Shown in pieces: positions 1 to 13,493 of a DNA stretch of 64,000 nt. Under the pieces are notes generated by a model, which worked only from the letters and a program-made list of their open reading frames with translations, had not been told where the DNA came from and searched no databases. A program made the translations under genes and the position numbers. Origin of the DNA: Strongyloides papillosus (Eukaryota > Nematoda > Chromadorea > Rhabditida > Strongyloididae); assembly GCA_005656395.1 (NCBI GenBank), contig SRSI01000078.1:930001-994000 (forward strand), given 5' to 3'. The first letter of the stretch is position 1, and every line of letters starts with the position of its first letter.

Positions 1-1999
1 ACAAAGATAATAAATAGAAGGTTATTATAGTGTACTTGATAACTTTCATAGTAGTAGTGATAGTAGTTTTTTTTATGCCAAAGTTTATATTTCATATTAT
101 TTGAGACAAAATGATTGATAGTAGGAATTGCACATACTGGCACAAAAATATAAAATATTCTTTCAGGAAGTTTAAGCAATTTTTATACTTCAATAGAATT
201 GTATCTTTCAAAAATAAGTAGTAAAATATACCTGAAATGCAGAAACCTTTTATAAACTTTTTTAACAATATGCCTTTAAAATATTTTTCACCTTTTATAC
301 TACTATTGAAAAATTGGAATTGGTTCATTAACCATCTATTATTTCCGTTTACCTTTAAATCATTAAACCAAATATAGTAAATTATTTTTCAAGACACTCT
401 TATAAAATATACTTTAACCTCCATTAACATTTTATTTTTTATTTGATTATTATAATGTATATTTACATGGACTATCATGATTATATTCTTATAAGGTGTT
501 ATTTTAAAGATAGTGATTTTAAAAAGTTATAATAATATAAAAATATAGTAAATAATGAAGATAAATAGTTGTATTTAAATAACTTTTTTAATACCAAACT
601 ATAGTGAACGATTTATTGTTGATTACCTTATTGCTATTAGTATATAGTAAAATATGTATATTATTTATTTAATAAACATTTCGTTATCACCAGTTATTTT
701 TCTAATTTTAAAAAATATATATGCCTTCATCTTTTCCTATTAAAATTTTTAATCATTTATAATATAGTATATCATTAAAAAATGAAATTATTTTTTTCTT
801 TTTTAAAAAAATAAGTATAAATCAGACATCGAGAAACATAATAAAATTTAATACTGTTATTAACTTTTACAAATGATGTATCAATAAATGATTATACATA
901 TAATTTTTTTAAATCTCTAAAAAATTACAATAAAATCTTACTTAACTCTTATTTTGAAGAGATAAAATTTTGTTTATGTTAAGATAAAAAAGCGAATACA
1001 ATTTTAATTACAAAATCTACAGATAAATTGTATCTTTATTTTTTATATACAAGATACTCTCCATTTTGCTTAATGCATTATCATTAGTGTAACACCTTCT
1101 TTTAAATATAAAATTTAAAAATGTTTAATAAAATTTAGTGAATATTATAGTTTTTGATGCAATATTTTAATTCCATACATTCATTTTTCTATACATCACT
1201 AATTTATTATGAAATTTTTTTACATAGCGGATAATAATATTAAGATGATTCTTTATTACTCCCCTCCTATTATTATGATCCCTCTTTTAATTATAGTTTA
1301 TTAAAAAACGGTGTTTGAAGAAATATTTTCAATATTTGTGTTATATATTTTCACCCAACCAGGATAATTGAAATATATTATAGTGTATTTTGTACTTCTA
1401 TGTATCGTAGGAAATATATAATTAGTAATAGTACATTGTTGGAGAAGATGTATATATTTATTTTTAAACAAGTTTAAAAAATGACATTGTTTGAGAGTAA
1501 TACTATGAAAATATTTTTTTATCACTTTTTATAAATAATGTAAAAGTTTTAAAAATATCTTGCTGAAAAGTATATTTACTCTAATTTTGACGTATCAATT
1601 TTTGTAATACCCTAATTTTTCACTCCCTAAATATTTCTTTACAATTGATAGTGTAATGATATGTTTTTTTCCATAAAAATTATTAATAATGACTCATTTG
1701 TATTCTAAAATTTCTCTTCGTCCAATAAAAATAATTTAATGATGATTCAATATGTATAAAATTGTAAATAAACAAAACAATAATTTTTTTTTAATATTTT
1801 TTTTCAGTCAATAATTAAATAACATCTTCATCAATATAAAATAATATTTTTCCACAATAAGCTAAAACGTTTTTATATAAGCTTATCATTTTACTAAGTG
1901 TGGCTTAGATAAGTGTATATAATATATAATATTTTTATAAATTGATATACAAACTTATATTTGAGGAGAAATAAAAAATTATTTGGACTGTATCTTAAA
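1..1999. other. AT-rich intergenic region upstream of the Ca2+ ATPase gene
   Basis: No convincing coding exon is visible on either strand; open stretches are short and low in complexity. It presumably contains the promoter and 5' leader of the Ca2+ ATPase gene. A pyrimidine-rich tract ending in TTTTCAG at 1801-1807 lies about 190 bases before the ATG and could be a 5' UTR splice acceptor or a spliced-leader site, but nothing else supports this. Confidence 0.5.
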
Positions 2000-4900
2000 A
2001 TGAGTGACTCAAACTTTGAGATAGATGTTAAAGATCTTCGATCTTTAATGGAACTTCGTGGTAATGAGGCTCTCGAAGTTATCAATAAAAAATATGGTGG
2101 GATAGAAAATTTATGTAAAAAATTGAAGACTGATTCAATGAATGGTTTACCAAATGATCCAAACGAAATTGAAAGAAGGAGAAAGTTTTTTGGTAAAAAT
2201 GAAATTCCACCAGTACCATCAAAATCTTTCTTGAAACTTGTCTGGGAAGCATTACAAGATATTACGTTAATTATTTTGTTAGCCTCAGCTGTTGTCTCAT
2301 TAGTATTATCATTCTGGAAGCCTCCCCACGAGGTTAGTGGTGGTGATCCAAATGACGCTGAAGTTGAGTGGATTGAGGGGGTTGCAATTCTTATTGCTGT
2401 AGTAGTAGTTGTATTAGTTACTGCATTAAATGACTGGTCTAAGGAAAAGCAATTCCGTGGTTTACAATCAAAAATTGAAACAGAGCACAAATTTTCTGTT
2501 ATTCGTGGTGGAGAAGCTATGGATGTAACAGTTCATGATTTAGTTGTATCTGACGTTATTCGTGTAAAATATGGTAATATTTTTTTAACATTTTAAAAAG
2601 TATTTTTTTCTAATTAATTTATAGGTGATTTATTACCCGCTGATGGCATACTTATTCAAAGTAATGATTTGAAAATTGATGAATCATCTCTGACAGGTGA
2701 ATCGGATTTAATTAAAAAAAGTCCGGAAACAGATCCTATATTATTATCAGGTATTATTTTTAAAATTTTATATTTTTTTAAAAATACATTTTTATAGGAA
2801 CTCATGCTATGGAAGGAAGTGGAAGGATGGTATTAACAGCAGTCGGTGTAAATTCGCAAACAGGTATAATAATGGCATTATTAGGTGCATCAGGAAAAGA
2901 TAAGAAAGATGATGATGAAAAAAATGTTCCACATTCAGAAAATTTATCTAATATTAAAGTACCAGCATTATCAGGTAGTGATATTGAAGTGAAAAAAAAG
3001 AAGGATAGTAACGCTTCAATAAACGAAGATGCTGTATCAAAACACAAATCTGTTTTGCAAGGAAAATTATCAGCACTTGCCATACAAATTGGGTACATTG
3101 GTTCAATTGTCGCTGCTGCAACTGTTGTTATTCTAGTTGTCAGGCATTGTATAACACATTACTGGATAAATCAAGAACAATTCAAGTTATCTGATTTATC
3201 CTACTTTGTTAGTTATATTATTGTTGGTGTCACAGTTCTTGTTATCGCTGTTCCAGAAGGTTTACCTTTAGCTATCACACTTGCTTTAACATATTCTGTT
3301 AAAAAGATGATGAAAGACAATAATCTAGTCAGACATCTTGATGCCTGTGAAACAATGGGTAATGCTACAGCAATTTGTTCTGATAAAACTGGAACTCTTA
3401 CTACAAATCGAATGACAGCCGTTCAAAGTTACATAAATGAAAAGTTTTATAAAAATGATCCACCAAAATGGAATTTATTACATGACAAGACAAAAGATTT
3501 ATTAGTAAACTGTATCTCAATTAACAGTGGATATAATTCTCAAGTAATTGAAGGTAAGGGTGGTGAACCAAGAACTCAAGTCGGAAACAAGACGGAATGT
3601 GCATTGTTAGGATTCGTTTTAGATTTAGGACAAAGTTACGATTTAATCAGAAAAGATAAACCGGAAGATCAGCTATTTAAAGTTTATACCTTCAATTCAC
3701 AAAGAAAATCCATGATGACTGTAATAAATTTACCTGATAACAGAGGTTTTAGAGTTTTTGCTAAAGGAGCATCCGAAATAATATTATCAAGATGTAAATA
3801 CATTTTAGGAAACAATGGGGAATTAAAACATTTCGGACAAAACGAGTTAATCGATATGACAACAAATGTCATCGAACCTATGGCTTCAGATGGACTTAGA
3901 ACAATAGGTCTAGCTTATAAAGATTATGTATATGAGAATGGGAATGAGAATGAAGTTGTTATTGATGGAACAATTGATTGGGATGATGAAGAAACAATTA
4001 GAGAGGGAATGACAGCAATAGCTATTATTGGTATTCAAGATCCTGTTAGACCTGAAGTTCCAGCAGCAATTGAAAAATGTCAAAAAGCAGGAATTACTAT
4101 AAGAATGGTTACCGGTGATAACATAAATACAGCTCGTTCCATTGCAACATCTTGCGGTATCTTAAAACCAGGTGAAGATTTCTTAGCTTTAGAAGGAAAA
4201 GAGTTCAACGCTAAAATTCGTGATGCTAACGGTAAAGTTAGTCAAGAGAAGTTAGATGCTATATGGCCAAGGTTAAGAGTATTAGCACGTGCTCAACCCT
4301 CAGATAAGTACGTTCTAGTTAAAGGTATAATAGATTCTAAATACACCAAAAACCGCGAAGTTGTTGCTGTTACTGGTGATGGAACAAATGATGCACCAGC
4401 ATTAAAAAAAGCTGATGTTGGTTTTGCTATGGGTATTGCTGGTACAGATGTTGCAAAGGAAGCCTCTGATATTATTCTTACAGATGATAATTTTACTTCG
4501 ATTGTTAAAGCTGTTATGTGGGGAAGAAATGTCTATGATTCTATATCAAAATTTCTACAATTTCAACTTACTGTTAATGTCGTCGCTGTTACAATAGCTT
4601 TTATTGGAGCTTGTACTGTTAATGATTCTCCTTTGAAAGCTGTTCAAATGTTATGGGTAAATCTTATTATGGATACACTTGCTTCACTTGCCTTAGCGAC
4701 AGAATATCCAACAGAAGATTTACTTGAAAGAAAACCATATGGTAGAACAAAATCATTAATTTCAAGAACAATGGTAAAAAATATTGTTGGTCATGCTGTA
4801 TACCAATTAGCTATCCTATTTTGTCTTCTCTTTTTTGCCGATCAATTCATTCCAGGAGTAACAAATGGACGGGAAGCACCATTAGGTTCACCACCATCAA

Positions 4901-6029
4901 AACATTTTACAGTAATCTTTAATACATTTGTCCTTATGACACTATTTAACGAGATGAATTCAAGGAAAATTCATAATGAAAGAAATATTTTTAAGGGAAT
5001 ATTTACAAATCCAATATTTTGCACCATATGGATAGTAACATTTATCTCTCAAATATTAATTATTCAATTTGGTGGTTACTGGTTTAGTACAGCACCACTT
5101 GATATAATTCAGTGGAGTATATGCTTAGGTTTTGGGTTATCAGAATTAATTTGGGGACAGGTTATCTCTACAATCCCATCAACAATTCTCCCAAAATCAT
5201 TTTCATTTGGGAGGGGTGAGGTTAGACCAACGAGTATTCTTGTTACTGGTGAGTATGATGCAACTGATGAAAGGATACCACAAATTGGTGATGATAAAGT
5301 TTCTTCATTGTCTCAAGCACGACCAGGTCAAATTTTATGGTTATTGGGTCTGACAAGATTGCAAACACAGGTTAGTTTTATGTTTTTAAAAACATAATAA
5401 TATTATTACGTTGTATGTGAATGTTGTAAAGTTATTGGTTGTTCTTTTTTGGTTTTATTATAAGTAAGCATGCATTAATAATTTATCTGTATACAATGAT
5501 ATTAACAAAGAGAAAAAATCAATAATTTTACAATGTTAATACAATAAATTTCAATTTATTTTTGAAATTTCTTTTAAAGGAAGATAAATTTCAAGTTTTA
5601 CTAAACTTTTGTTCAATATCTTTTAGATGCGCGTCGTAAAAGCATTCCAGTCAAATATAAATTCAAGCCACCCGTCATCTTTAACAACATCGGCATCTGA
5701 AAGAATTAGAAACAGTTTTAGAAGACTTCGTATTGCAAAAGAACGTGAATTGGCAAGTATGTAATACGTCCATAATATCTTTCTCTATTTCTGTTGAAAG
5801 CACACTTTTTTTATTTATATAATTTTTTTTATTTATCTTTTATTTTTAAATGTTAGCTTTGGTTTGCTTGAAAATGTTCGTTTTATTATAACGCAAATAA
5901 TTTTCATTAAATTTGTTTTTCCAATTATTAAATGTGATTTCAGAGGCTTCCAGGGCCGGTGGACAGGTCAATGTCGAGGAACCAGAGAAAAATTCAACCC
6001 ATATAAAATTAACTGTACCAATTAAATAA
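2000..6029 (+). CDS. mca: Plasma membrane calcium-transporting ATPase (PMCA, P2B-type)
   Basis: This pump exports Ca2+ across the plasma membrane using ATP and is activated by Ca2+/calmodulin. Five exons join in frame: 2000-2573, 2625-2750, 2798-5370, 5627-5756 and 5944-6029, giving 1162 residues, the usual PMCA size. Visible landmarks are the membrane motif [13 protein letters not shown], the phosphorylation site CSDKTGTLT with the aspartate near residue 429, the KGASE nucleotide-binding motif and the hinge motif [15 protein letters not shown]. The C-terminal tail [15 protein letters not shown] followed by [10 protein letters not shown] is the expected calmodulin-binding helix, split by the intron at 5371-5626. 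The ATG at 2000 was chosen because [20 protein letters not shown] matches PMCA N-termini; no upstream in-frame ATG was seen. Reading past the exon 3 donor adds eight residues and a stop at 5397, a possible short isoform. Which of the nematode paralogs (mca-1 to mca-3) it matches is unresolved. Confidence 0.96.
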
Positions 6030-6565
6030 GCAGCAAAATATAATACATCTATTTATTTGCAAAAATACTAATGATGTAACTTAATTCGAAACATTCTTAA
6101 TTTTTTTCCTTTATTTACAAGTAAGACTAATATTTCAAGCAAAATTTTATATATGTATATTATTTAATCTTATAAAAATATATTGTAGAATTATAAATAG
6201 TAAAGATAAAATTTTTAGTCATTTTAACAAAGTTATGTTTTAATCCACAGCCTTTGGTAATAGGAGAGATTTAATTAGATATTATTATTAAGACATAATT
6301 ATTTACAATAGATATAATATAAAGTATTGTTGATGTTATATACAAAATTATATATATAAAATATATTAAAATAAATAACATAGAGAACTTTAATTAATAA
6401 TTTTTAATCCATCATAAAAGGAAAAATATTTACAATATTTTAGCTTCATACTAATTAGATAGATATTTACAAATTACAATTTGTTTTAAATGTTATATAT
6501 TTAATGAAATAGATTATCTTTTCTTCACTAACTAAAACTTTTATAAACACAAGGAAACAAAAACA
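6030..6565. other. Convergent 3' UTR interval
   Basis: This AT-rich gap lies between the ends of the Ca2+ ATPase gene and the oppositely oriented CCR4-like gene. It must hold both 3' UTRs and polyadenylation signals. No open reading frame of note was seen. Confidence 0.5.
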
Positions 6566-8913
6566 TTATTGTTGCTGAGGGTTAGGTATAATCCCATTAT
6601 TATCATTATTATTTATATAAAAATTTGCGACAATTGGTATATGATCGCTAGGAAAGTGAGGATGTGGGAATCCAATAACCTCAGAATTTTTTATCCATTC
6701 AGCTGATGGTGGTTCAATTATACCGCATGCACTAATTGTTGATGATGTGAAAAAGATGTAATCAATAATATCAGCAAATTCAGGGCTAAAAATACCAGAA
6801 AAATTATTTACATAAATAATCAATTAATAAATAACTTACGTAAAATTTGTAAATTGATATCTACTCATATCAACCATTTCAAGATCTTTAAGTCCATGGT
6901 GATAATAATGAAAATCACGAGGATTTGAACTTATTCTGTTTAATTTTTCACAATTCTTAAATAACATTAAACCATCATCATCTTTAGGTAACTGCTTTCT
7001 TCTAATATACTCAAGAACAGAACTATTTGGTCTTGAATTAAAATCTCCTGTAACAATTATAGGAATTTCTTCAATGTCACATCTTAATTGATTTGCGATA
7101 TAACGACGTCTATCGTATAGTGATTTCATTAATAACATTGATTGAATTAATTTAACATCAGCATAATCAGGATCCCAATGAATATGAGTTGTTGCTACAA
7201 CCAATGGTCTACAATATATACCATTTGGTACTGCTGTTGTTTCCGATTCCCCTTCACGCTGTTCTCCTTTTATTGTCAATACAACAATTAATGCTACATT
7301 ATCAAATGCCTGAACTCTTCTACTCATTTCATCATCATCATTAAATAACTCATCAACCATCGACTTGAATTCAATGTCAAAATGAAGAACGTAAGAAAAC
7401 AATGGTTTTTGCCAGAAGATAGCACACCCATCAACGTGTTGTGTTAATTCATCTTTCGTTTTCTTTATACGTGATTTTGGGAAGAAAAGTCCATCATAAC
7501 CATTTTCACATAACTTTGGGTGGAAATAAGACTCATAATCACCTTTAGGTACTTCTTGCATTGTGACAATTGACGGTGAGTAATGGAAAATCTCTTCAAA
7601 TACAACTGCTTTTCTGTACTCCCATTTTAATTCTTCATCAGGGCAATAATTAAATCGATTATTAAAAAGGTATTTATAACTTAAAATATTGTAAGTCATG
7701 ACACTAATAAATGGTAGATTTGGATGATTATCTCCTGTCTTAACTTGTGTCAAAAAATGCCAGTCTCTTCTAGGGGGTGGAACTTGCTTTGCTAAAAATT
7801 TAAATGAATAATTTGATGCTTTATTTGAACTTACAATAAAAACGCTTCTGCAATATTTCCAACATTACTTTACCTGGATCTGAAGATGTCAAAACATGCA
7901 TTAAATCGTGTCTTAATGGATTATTGTAAATAGAAAAAACTTCTAACTTCTTTTTCAATAATCCTAAATTATCAGGAAATTGGACTATTAAATTATTTGA
8001 GACATCTAGTGTAACAAGATTATAGCACTTTGATAGTGACTTTGGTAATGTTACAAGCTTGTTATATGAAACGTCAAGATATTTCAAATTTCTCATTAAT
8101 CCAATGGATTCTGGTATACTTGTTAATAAATTATTTGATAGACAAATTGTTGTAATATATGATGTCTTAATATTATCAAACACATAATTAGGTAGAACTT
8201 TTAATCCACATGCTATAGAGATCCCCTGGCAAATGCCATTAGGATAAGGGATTCTATTTTTACAAAGATATTTAATTAATGTATCTTTATCACAATCATT
8301 AACTTCATTACTAAAACCATTATCTATTTGCTGGGACTCCATACACCTAATTCCTATATAATGATGTGTTACATTACCCATAGGATATTCTAATTTCCCC
8401 TGAAAGGTATCTGACAATGCTTCCGGATAAGGGAAATGACTATAAATTTTGTGCCCTGTCGTCATATCATCTGGATATTCATATCTCTTTACTTTTTGGG
8501 ATCCATCATAACATTGGTTATTAAGTATATCATTACTATAACCATTATTACCGTTTTTTTTCCAAATTTCCTGTAACTAATGACATAAAAGCATTCCTAT
8601 AAATTGATTTTGATTCGTTATCCTTAATTAATGGCGAATTATTTTTGGATCTTAATGAATTTGATACATTAAATGGGTATAATCGTTCATCTCCCTCATT
8701 AATTGGTGTTCTCCTATTACTAGGACCCTCTAAATTTGATGATAATCTTTTGTCATTATAACTATTATCAAAGCATAATTGTTTAAATTCATCATTTTCT
8801 CTTAAATTTCTTAGTGACAATATTTTTGGTACAGCATCATTTTTATCACTGGTACTGTCATCATTTTGTGAGTTTTTTGTATTATCTTTATCATCATTGT
8901 TAGATTCACTCAT
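6566..8913 (-). CDS. ccr-4: CCR4/CNOT6-type deadenylase (LRR plus endonuclease/exonuclease/phosphatase domain)
   Basis: This is the catalytic poly(A)-shortening subunit of the cytoplasmic CCR4-NOT complex. Exons on the minus strand are 8913-7835, 7791-6840 and 6785-6566, separated by introns of 43 and 54 bp. A low-complexity N-terminus precedes leucine-rich repeats (LKYLDVSYNKLVTLPKSL, LVTLDVSNNLIVQFPDNL) and then the EEP nuclease. Nuclease motifs are TYNILSYKYL, the Mg2+-binding glutamate in MQEV, HVDGCAIF, HIHWDPDYADVKL, VTGDFNSRPNSSVLEY and the C-terminal PSDHIP. CNOT6-like wording (PPPRRDW, NWEYRK replaced by KWEYRK, IDYIFF) supports CCR4 over nocturnin or angel. The first exon breaks frame at a run of eight T (8554-8561 on the plus strand). 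One fewer base, or a 67-bp intron with a poor acceptor, restores continuity. The ATG at 8913 heads an Asn/Asp/Ser-rich leader and is less certain than the domain assignment. Confidence 0.92.
8554..8561 (-). other. Homopolymer frame break inside the CCR4-like gene
   Basis: The minus strand reads GG, eight A, then CGGTAATAATGG. In the frame of the first 120 codons this ends in a TAA. The LRR domain continues in the next frame, open from NGNNGYSNDILNN onward. A seven-base run would join both frames. The alternative is an intron from GTAATAATGG to AAAGAG, whose acceptor lacks the pyrimidine-AG seen at every other junction here. Confidence 0.7.
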
Positions 8914-10486
8914 TATAGCAAAATTTGTTGATAAAAATGTTCCAACTGTACTTTGTAATATATTCTGGAATATATACTAAATATAAACACAAAAATGAAG
9001 ATATAATGTTTTTGTGCATGTAAAATAATTAAAAGATAACAGAAGTGATGTGTTTGTATCTTGAGAATAAATAAAGACGAAAAAAAATTTTTTATCCAAA
9101 TTAAGATAAAAATAAGGTACGTAAATTTATGGTATATAGAAAATTTTAATATTAATAATAAATAAATAACCTTGCTAATTAAAAATTATTATAGAATTAT
9201 AATATTTTATAATAGTTAAATGAGAATTTATAGAGAAAAATGGAATGGAGGAATATCTGCATATGTAAGTAGACAGAAGCATATCTTTTGTTAATAAAAA
9301 TTATATTCAATATAGAGGACTAAAGAAAATATTTCTAAAATGTCGCGATAATAGTGAACGGCAACTATATATAAATTGTAATAAAATATATATATAAATT
9401 CATAATAATAAACATAAGTAGATATACTTTAGGTAACAATAAAATTAATCTTAAAAATTCAATAATCCTTTAAATAAATCATAGATATGGTATATAAATA
9501 TAGTTTTTCTTATAAGAGATTAAAATTTATCAATACTCTAATTCACAAAAAAAATATTTAAAAATGTAAGCAAAATGTTTTTAATCAAATAGAATAATAT
9601 CATACAAAATGGCCTCACCGCATTATGTTACATCATGAAATTTGCATTAAATATAAATTTATTTATCTGAATAAAAATATTGATAATATTTGTTGATGTT
9701 AAAAAAATAGTTACTACATAATAAAAAAAATGACTATATTTCGACGATATTAAATAAAACTTTATACAGAGACATAAATATATGATATATTTTTAAAATT
9801 TAATTCTTAACACTAAAAGATTGGCCTTATAAAGATGCATGAGAAAGTTTTATTGATTCTCATATGGAAAAAGTAATCAAAACTCCACTAATCATGAATA
9901 AAGTATAGACAGATTAATTTACCGATGTAGTGATAAAAAGAGGGGAGATGATGAAGTAGCAGACAATTGAGAAAATTTAGCAATAATAAAAAGTCCAATT
10001 GTTTGGTTGTTTACCACGCAACAATTAGCATTAATTATGATTGAAACGGAATGTTTATTTAAAATCATTGTAATAAATTGGATTAATATTAAAAATAATT
10101 TGTAGACTATATTCTATTGTTGATAAAGAAATGAATAAATTGTTTAAAATTATTCTAAATGGAGTGTAGTGTGAATTATCAAAAGAAATAAATTATTTAT
10201 ATTTAACGTCGAAAATTTTATATATTTTGTCTATCAGAAAAAGAGAATAAATAAAATATCTTGGAATGTAAAACATGATGTTTTAAATAAATTTTATTAG
10301 AGAAAAAATAAAAGATTTCAAAGTGAATATTAAAGTGATATTAGTAATTTATGATAAAAAGAATAAAAATAGATATTTGTGATAACTAAACATATACATA
10401 TAACATTAAAACACATTTATAAAATACTATACAATTTAAATATCTCTCCTTCATTATTTAATTTTTTTCTGATTCATTACTTTGTT
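8914..10486. other. AT-rich intergenic region between the CCR4-like and mGluR genes
   Basis: It must hold the promoter of the CCR4-like gene and the 3' UTR of the mGluR gene, both on the minus strand. No coding exon, RNA gene or obvious repeat was recognised. Confidence 0.45.
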
Positions 10487-13400
10487 TTAAAGGTAAGTAT
10501 CTTGCGCACTACTAGTTATACTTGAACTGGGTCTACAAGAACTATTTCTAGATCCTCGTTTTGTTGTTTTTCCCAACAGTGCCGTAGATGCATTTGGAAC
10601 ATCACTACTAAACTCATCGACATTTGATGATCGATATTTAAATGTATTTCTAAAATTAAACGTGTTATATTACTGATATATACATATGCTTTAAACATAC
10701 TGTCCTTTAAACATGTAATCACGTTCTTGTCTGTTGTTATTTTCACGACCATTCTCAAAAAAGATAACCCAAAGTTTTGGTGAGAATATACAAACTAAAC
10801 ATACATTTGCTGACATTGATATTGAAACACATAAAGAAGTAGTTTGAACCTATAAATATTATTAAAAAAATTAAATATTTATTATTAAAGCTATGATAAA
10901 AAAGATTACTTGAAAATTTCCTCCTGTTCCAAAATAAAAGAATATCCAACTTATCCATATAACACATGTTGTATACATGCTGAATCCAATAAATTTAGTT
11001 TCATTAAAATTTTCTGGAACTTTACGAGTTTTTACTGCATAAACTGTGCACATTACAAGAAGTGCAGCATCATAAGTTAATGAATACAAAAAATGATGTT
11101 CTGGTACATTACAGCTTAATATAACTTGTTCTCTTGTTGGATAATAATGTTTTGTTCCTGGTTGAACCCATATAAGCCATATTAAACTTCCTGTTAATTG
11201 TAATCCAGCTAAAATACTTGTAATAATGACTTGCGATATTGGTGATATAAAACGTGGTCTTTGTGCTGACATTGTTGCCATTGAAAATATTCTATATATA
11301 CGATTTGTTTTAACAAGCATTGCTGAGTAGAGACATGAAAAAGCAAATCCAATTCCTGTTCTTTTCAATGCACAAATAATTGGTGATGGCATTGATACAA
11401 GTACAAAAGTCATACAATAACACAATATAAATGAAAATAATAATATATAACTTAATTCACGGCCAGATGCTTTTACAACGGGTGTTTCACTATACTTTAT
11501 GTAACAAATAATAACGAAAACTGTACATATAATTCCTATACATGAGATTATTACAGGTGCAATTGTATACCATGTATTCCATCTCATGTATTTTAATTCT
11601 ACTGATGATATATCATAACATTCTAAACGATTATCTTTTGGCTAACGTCCTAACCCACAATCTGTACATGTTGCTTCATCACTCAAATATTCATAATCTT
11701 CACATTTACTACATGCCCAACAACATAATTCATCATGTTTTATCAATTGTTTTTTGTGACCTGTTGGACATGGCATACTACATTGTGATATAGGTATACT
11801 ATCTTTGATATTTTTATTATTTTCTTTTCTATTCCAAAACATTTTTTCTTCATGTATCTCTAATTTACCTTCTGCCCACCTACCTACCTCAACATAATCA
11901 TCTCTATCAGATTCAACAATTCTACCATTAGTTGGTTGATAGTTAAGAATTGTGTATTGTGCTGGACCATCTCCTTCCTTACTAAAATGTACTTTTTTTC
12001 CTACTAAGTCATTAAATTCTAATTTTAAGAGAAAATTTTTATAAAAATCTTCGCCATCTATATGTCTAAGGGAAAAACATAATTCTGGATTCTTTGAATA
12101 TCTGTTAATCCATGTATATTCAACAGTATCATTTGGACAATGTTTCTCTTTCATCTTCTTTAAACCATGTGCTATAGCATAGACAGCTTCAATGACAAAT
12201 TGTATCTTATCATCAGGACTAAAATGCTCATGACTTTGTTTCTTATCTTCACATCTTTCACGTTTATCATCGGGTGGTAAATCAAATTCACATGTAAATT
12301 TATTACGCCATAATTCTCTCAACCATTTATTTCTTTCAAATTTCTTTGAACCTGGATGAAGGGAAAGATAGTACTCCTCAAATGATGGTATTCTTTGAGA
12401 TTCGAGCATTAAAACAATTGCACTATGAGCAGCCCATTTTCTTTGTCCAGCAGTGTATGCTTCATTATTTCTATCCCAACCCTCACTTGCTAACCAAATA
12501 ATTTTCTTTTTCTCATTATAATTATTTTCATTTATTCCCATCCTATTAGATACCTCAGCCATAAGGACCGGAATATATTCTGTTCCCACAAATAATACAA
12601 CAACTGAAGCACCAACAATTTTATCTGGCTCTAATTTCTTGATTAAATTATCAACAGAATCTTTTATTGATTCTTTTTTAATTCTTATCCTTTCTTCAAT
12701 AGCAATACAAATATTTGCTTTTCTAGCCTCCTTTTTAAATGCTCCTGCTCCTAATTCACCATATTCATCAGATGAGTAGACTAACGAAACAAATGTCCAA
12801 TTAAAATGTAATGCAATATCTATCATTGCTCTAACTTGATATGTATCACTTGGCACAGTTCTTGCAAAAAATTCAAATCTTGATTTATCACTTAAATCAG
12901 CATTTGTTGATGCAGGAGAAACTTGAACTATTTTAAATAATCTTAATAAATTAGCGACTTGTACAGTTACAGAACTATAGCTTCCACCAACAACTGCAGC
13001 AACATTTTTTTTATGTGGTTTAGCTAAAACTGGTATACTACCATCGCCACATTCATATTCATTACCCTCAATACCACCAATCATTTCTCTAACAAAATCA
13101 AGACTTTGATTAAGTGCAAAAGCAGGATTAGAACATGAATCAATAATATGCGCTCCTAATTTATAACCTCTTAAAAAATCTGCTTGATTATTTATCATAT
13201 CTATTGCATATAGCATTGCTTCGACTCGATGAATACCTCTAAAAATAAATAGATTTAGTAACTATAATATTCTTTTACCTTGTTTCATAAATATCACCAC
13301 ATGGAAAATTTTCAGAGGATGATTTTCCATGAACAGGAAATACACCACCTAATATAATATCACCATCAAAAAAGATTTGTCGAATTGCAGGATGGTGATT

Positions 13401-13493
13401 ATTAGATGTTGGTCCAATTGAATCATTATAATAATCTGTATATCCTTGTAAATTGGTTAAAATTTGTGTAACCAATGCTAACAATGTAAACAT
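10487..13493 (-). CDS. mgl-1: Metabotropic glutamate receptor, group II-like class C GPCR, with an internal in-frame stop
   Basis: A neuronal plasma-membrane receptor for glutamate. Four minus-strand exons (13493-13279, 13238-10910, 10849-10701, 10649-10487) preserve frame over 952 codons. A signal peptide (MFTLLALVTQILTNLQG) leads into a venus-flytrap domain with GGSYSSVTVQVANLLRLF, ADLSDKSRFEFFARTVPSD and NWTFVSLVYSSDEYGELG. A cysteine-rich linker and seven transmembrane segments follow (SGRELSYILLF, AQRPRFISPISQVII, PENFNETKFIGFSMYTTC, VQTTSLCVSISMSAN). SRFEFFARTVP and AQRPRFISP resemble group II receptors, hence the mgl-1 suggestion. The C-terminus ends DTYL, a possible class I PDZ ligand. 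Codon 604 (11644-11642) is TAG where the family has a conserved Trp before Pro (CTDCGLGR, stop, PKD). Both flanks are otherwise intact, so this is either a sequence error, a recent null allele, or a receptor read through a stop. Confidence 0.93.
11642..11644 (-). other. In-frame TAG codon within the mGluR cysteine-rich domain
   Basis: The frame runs CTDCGLGR, TAG, PKDNRLECYD without a shift. mGluRs normally have a Trp-Pro pair here (C-x-D-C-G-x-G-x-W-P), so a single TGG to TAG change explains it. No plausible intron removes the codon: no GT/AG pair of normal length flanks it in frame. Confidence 0.85.

Noticed and set aside
1301..1525. 74-codon minus-strand open frame upstream of the Ca2+ ATPase
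   Set aside because: Low-information sequence in an A/T-rich flank; begins and ends at chance stops and resembles nothing recognisable.
1961..1999. Possible upstream extension of the Ca2+ ATPase start
   Set aside because: The in-frame extension has no ATG (it would need TTG). The ATG at 2000 gives the N-terminus expected for PMCA proteins.
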